From Desulfobacula sp. (GTDB taxonomy: Bacteria > Desulfobacterota > Desulfobacteria > Desulfobacterales > Desulfobacteraceae), in assembly GCA_023701135.1 (NCBI GenBank), contig JAMPXP010000002.1:186001-250000 (forward strand): a DNA stretch of 64,000 nucleotides, written 5' to 3'. The position numbers and the translations under genes were made by a program. This document shows, piece after piece, positions 63,576 to 64,000 of the stretch (position 1 is the stretch's first letter; the number at the start of each line of letters is the position of its first letter). Under the pieces are notes generated by a model, which did not search any database, had not been told where the DNA came from, and saw only the letters and a list, made by a program, of their open reading frames with translations.

Positions 63576-64000
63576 ATGATTCGATCCAGAAATGTCTCTT
63601 TTCTCTGCCTTTTGTTTTTGTGCGCCGCATCCCTTTTTGCATGCAGCACCCCGCAGAGCAGCGCCCCTCAAACCTTTCTATACCAGACGGACAAAGCGGT
63701 TCAGGCCCTTCTGCCGATCCGGCCGGACTATCCGGACACGCGCTTTGCCATTGTTTCAGACCTTCATTTTTATGATAAAAGCCTTGGAACCGGCGGCAAG
63801 GCTTTTCAAGAATACCTGGACGGTGACCGGAAACTCCTGTCTCATAGCGAAGAAATAATTGCAGCGGCCATGGAAAAGATTTCAAAGGAAAGGGTGAGGT
63901 TTGTGCTTGTTCCCGGGGACCTTACCAAAGACGGTGAACGGATCAATCACGAAGGCGTGGTCAAAACCTTGAAAAAGCTTGAATACTCAGGGCCCAGGGT
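63576..64000 (+). CDS. Metallophosphoesterase lipoprotein (partial)
   Basis: The 5' part of a calcineurin-like phosphoesterase, cut by the right edge after 141 residues. A signal peptide (FLCLLFLCAASLFACS) ends in a lipobox-type Cys, so it is predicted to be an outer-membrane or periplasmic lipoprotein. Metal-ligand motifs are visible in FAIVSDLHFYD (DxH) and VLVPGDLTKDGERINHEG (GDxxxxGE-type). GGAG lies upstream of the ATG. The remaining motifs (GNH, H, GHxH) would be outside the window; substrate specificity is unknown. Confidence 0.85.
   Translation, partial: MIRSRNVSFLCLLFLCAASLFACSTPQSSAPQTFLYQTDKAVQALLPIRPDYPDTRFAIVSDLHFYDKSLGTGGKAFQEYLDGDRKLLSHSEEIIAAAMEKISKERVRFVLVPGDLTKDGERINHEGVVKTLKKLEYSGPR

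Overview
The window reads as chromosomal DNA of an anaerobic Desulfobacterota bacterium, most likely a sulfate reducer of the Desulfobacter/Desulfobacula type. This is inferred from gene content: a tungsten/molybdenum aldehyde:ferredoxin oxidoreductase with its own MoaD-like protein, a eukaryote-type NADP isocitrate dehydrogenase, a ferredoxin-nitroreductase, C_GCAxxG_C_C and CxxC-rich small proteins, the RNase G / radical-SAM (TIGR03960-like) pair, and a histidine kinase with a Cys-rich ATPase domain. Both window ends cut a gene: a PLP-dependent Cys/Met enzyme on the left and a metallophosphoesterase lipoprotein on the right.

Layout. 1-5.6 kb: an operon of DUF2959 lipoprotein, mtnA and a Cys/Met-metabolism PLP enzyme (methylthio/methionine salvage), a divergent DUF169 protein, then the AOR-MoaD pair. 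5.6-7.0 kb: accessory spot with a 5'-truncated group II intron relic abutting a DUF2806-like gene. 7.0-10.8 kb: trpB-trpA behind a GntR/UTRA regulator with a clear promoter/operator, then a LysR gene divergent from a small ORF, an MBL-fold hydrolase and a VOC protein. 12.3-14.4 kb: ornithine-type aminotransferase behind a TrmB regulator with a palindromic operator on its -10. 14.5-15.1 kb: ssb with promoter and strong terminator. 15.4-22.8 kb: a long leftward housekeeping cluster, rpmH-rnpA-yidD-yidC-jag-mnmE-YkgJ-like-hypothetical-prmA-like-nuclease. 22.8-28.2 kb: icd, rng and the TIGR03960-like protein. 28.3-32.6 kb: asnS, methyltransferase, thioesterase and a fused, eukaryote-like HisHF. 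32.7-38.9 kb: signalling block (MCP, HDOD, GGDEF, hybrid-sensor-type histidine kinase). 39-41.4 kb: copper P-type ATPase. 41.7-47.5 kb: three translationally coupled genes (ferredoxin-nitroreductase, lytic transglycosylase, receiver/ATP-grasp protein). 47.6-50.7 kb: small metabolic and hypothetical genes.

50.8-58.5 kb is a type I restriction-modification operon, hsdM - ORF6N/PLD-like - hsdS - Abi_C-like - hsdR. The last codons of hsdM occur twice: once as the real end of hsdM and again as a 14-codon micro-ORF with its own Shine-Dalgarno directly in front of hsdS. This indicates that an accessory gene was spliced into, or a second hsdS allele joined to, the operon while stop-start coupling was kept. 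58.6-62.1 kb: operon of MFS transporter, DUF4438 protein, RNA methyltransferase and a 55-aa protein. 62.2-64 kb: YhdH-like oxidoreductase, a small zinc-ribbon protein with promoter and terminator, and the truncated metallophosphoesterase.

Most promising leads are the rearranged R-M locus with its micro-ORF coupler, the coupled nitroreductase/transglycosylase/receiver-ATP-grasp operon, the bacterial HisHF fusion, the Cys cluster inside a kinase ATPase domain, and the group II intron relic. All functional calls rest on reading sequence and remembered family motifs; no searches were run.
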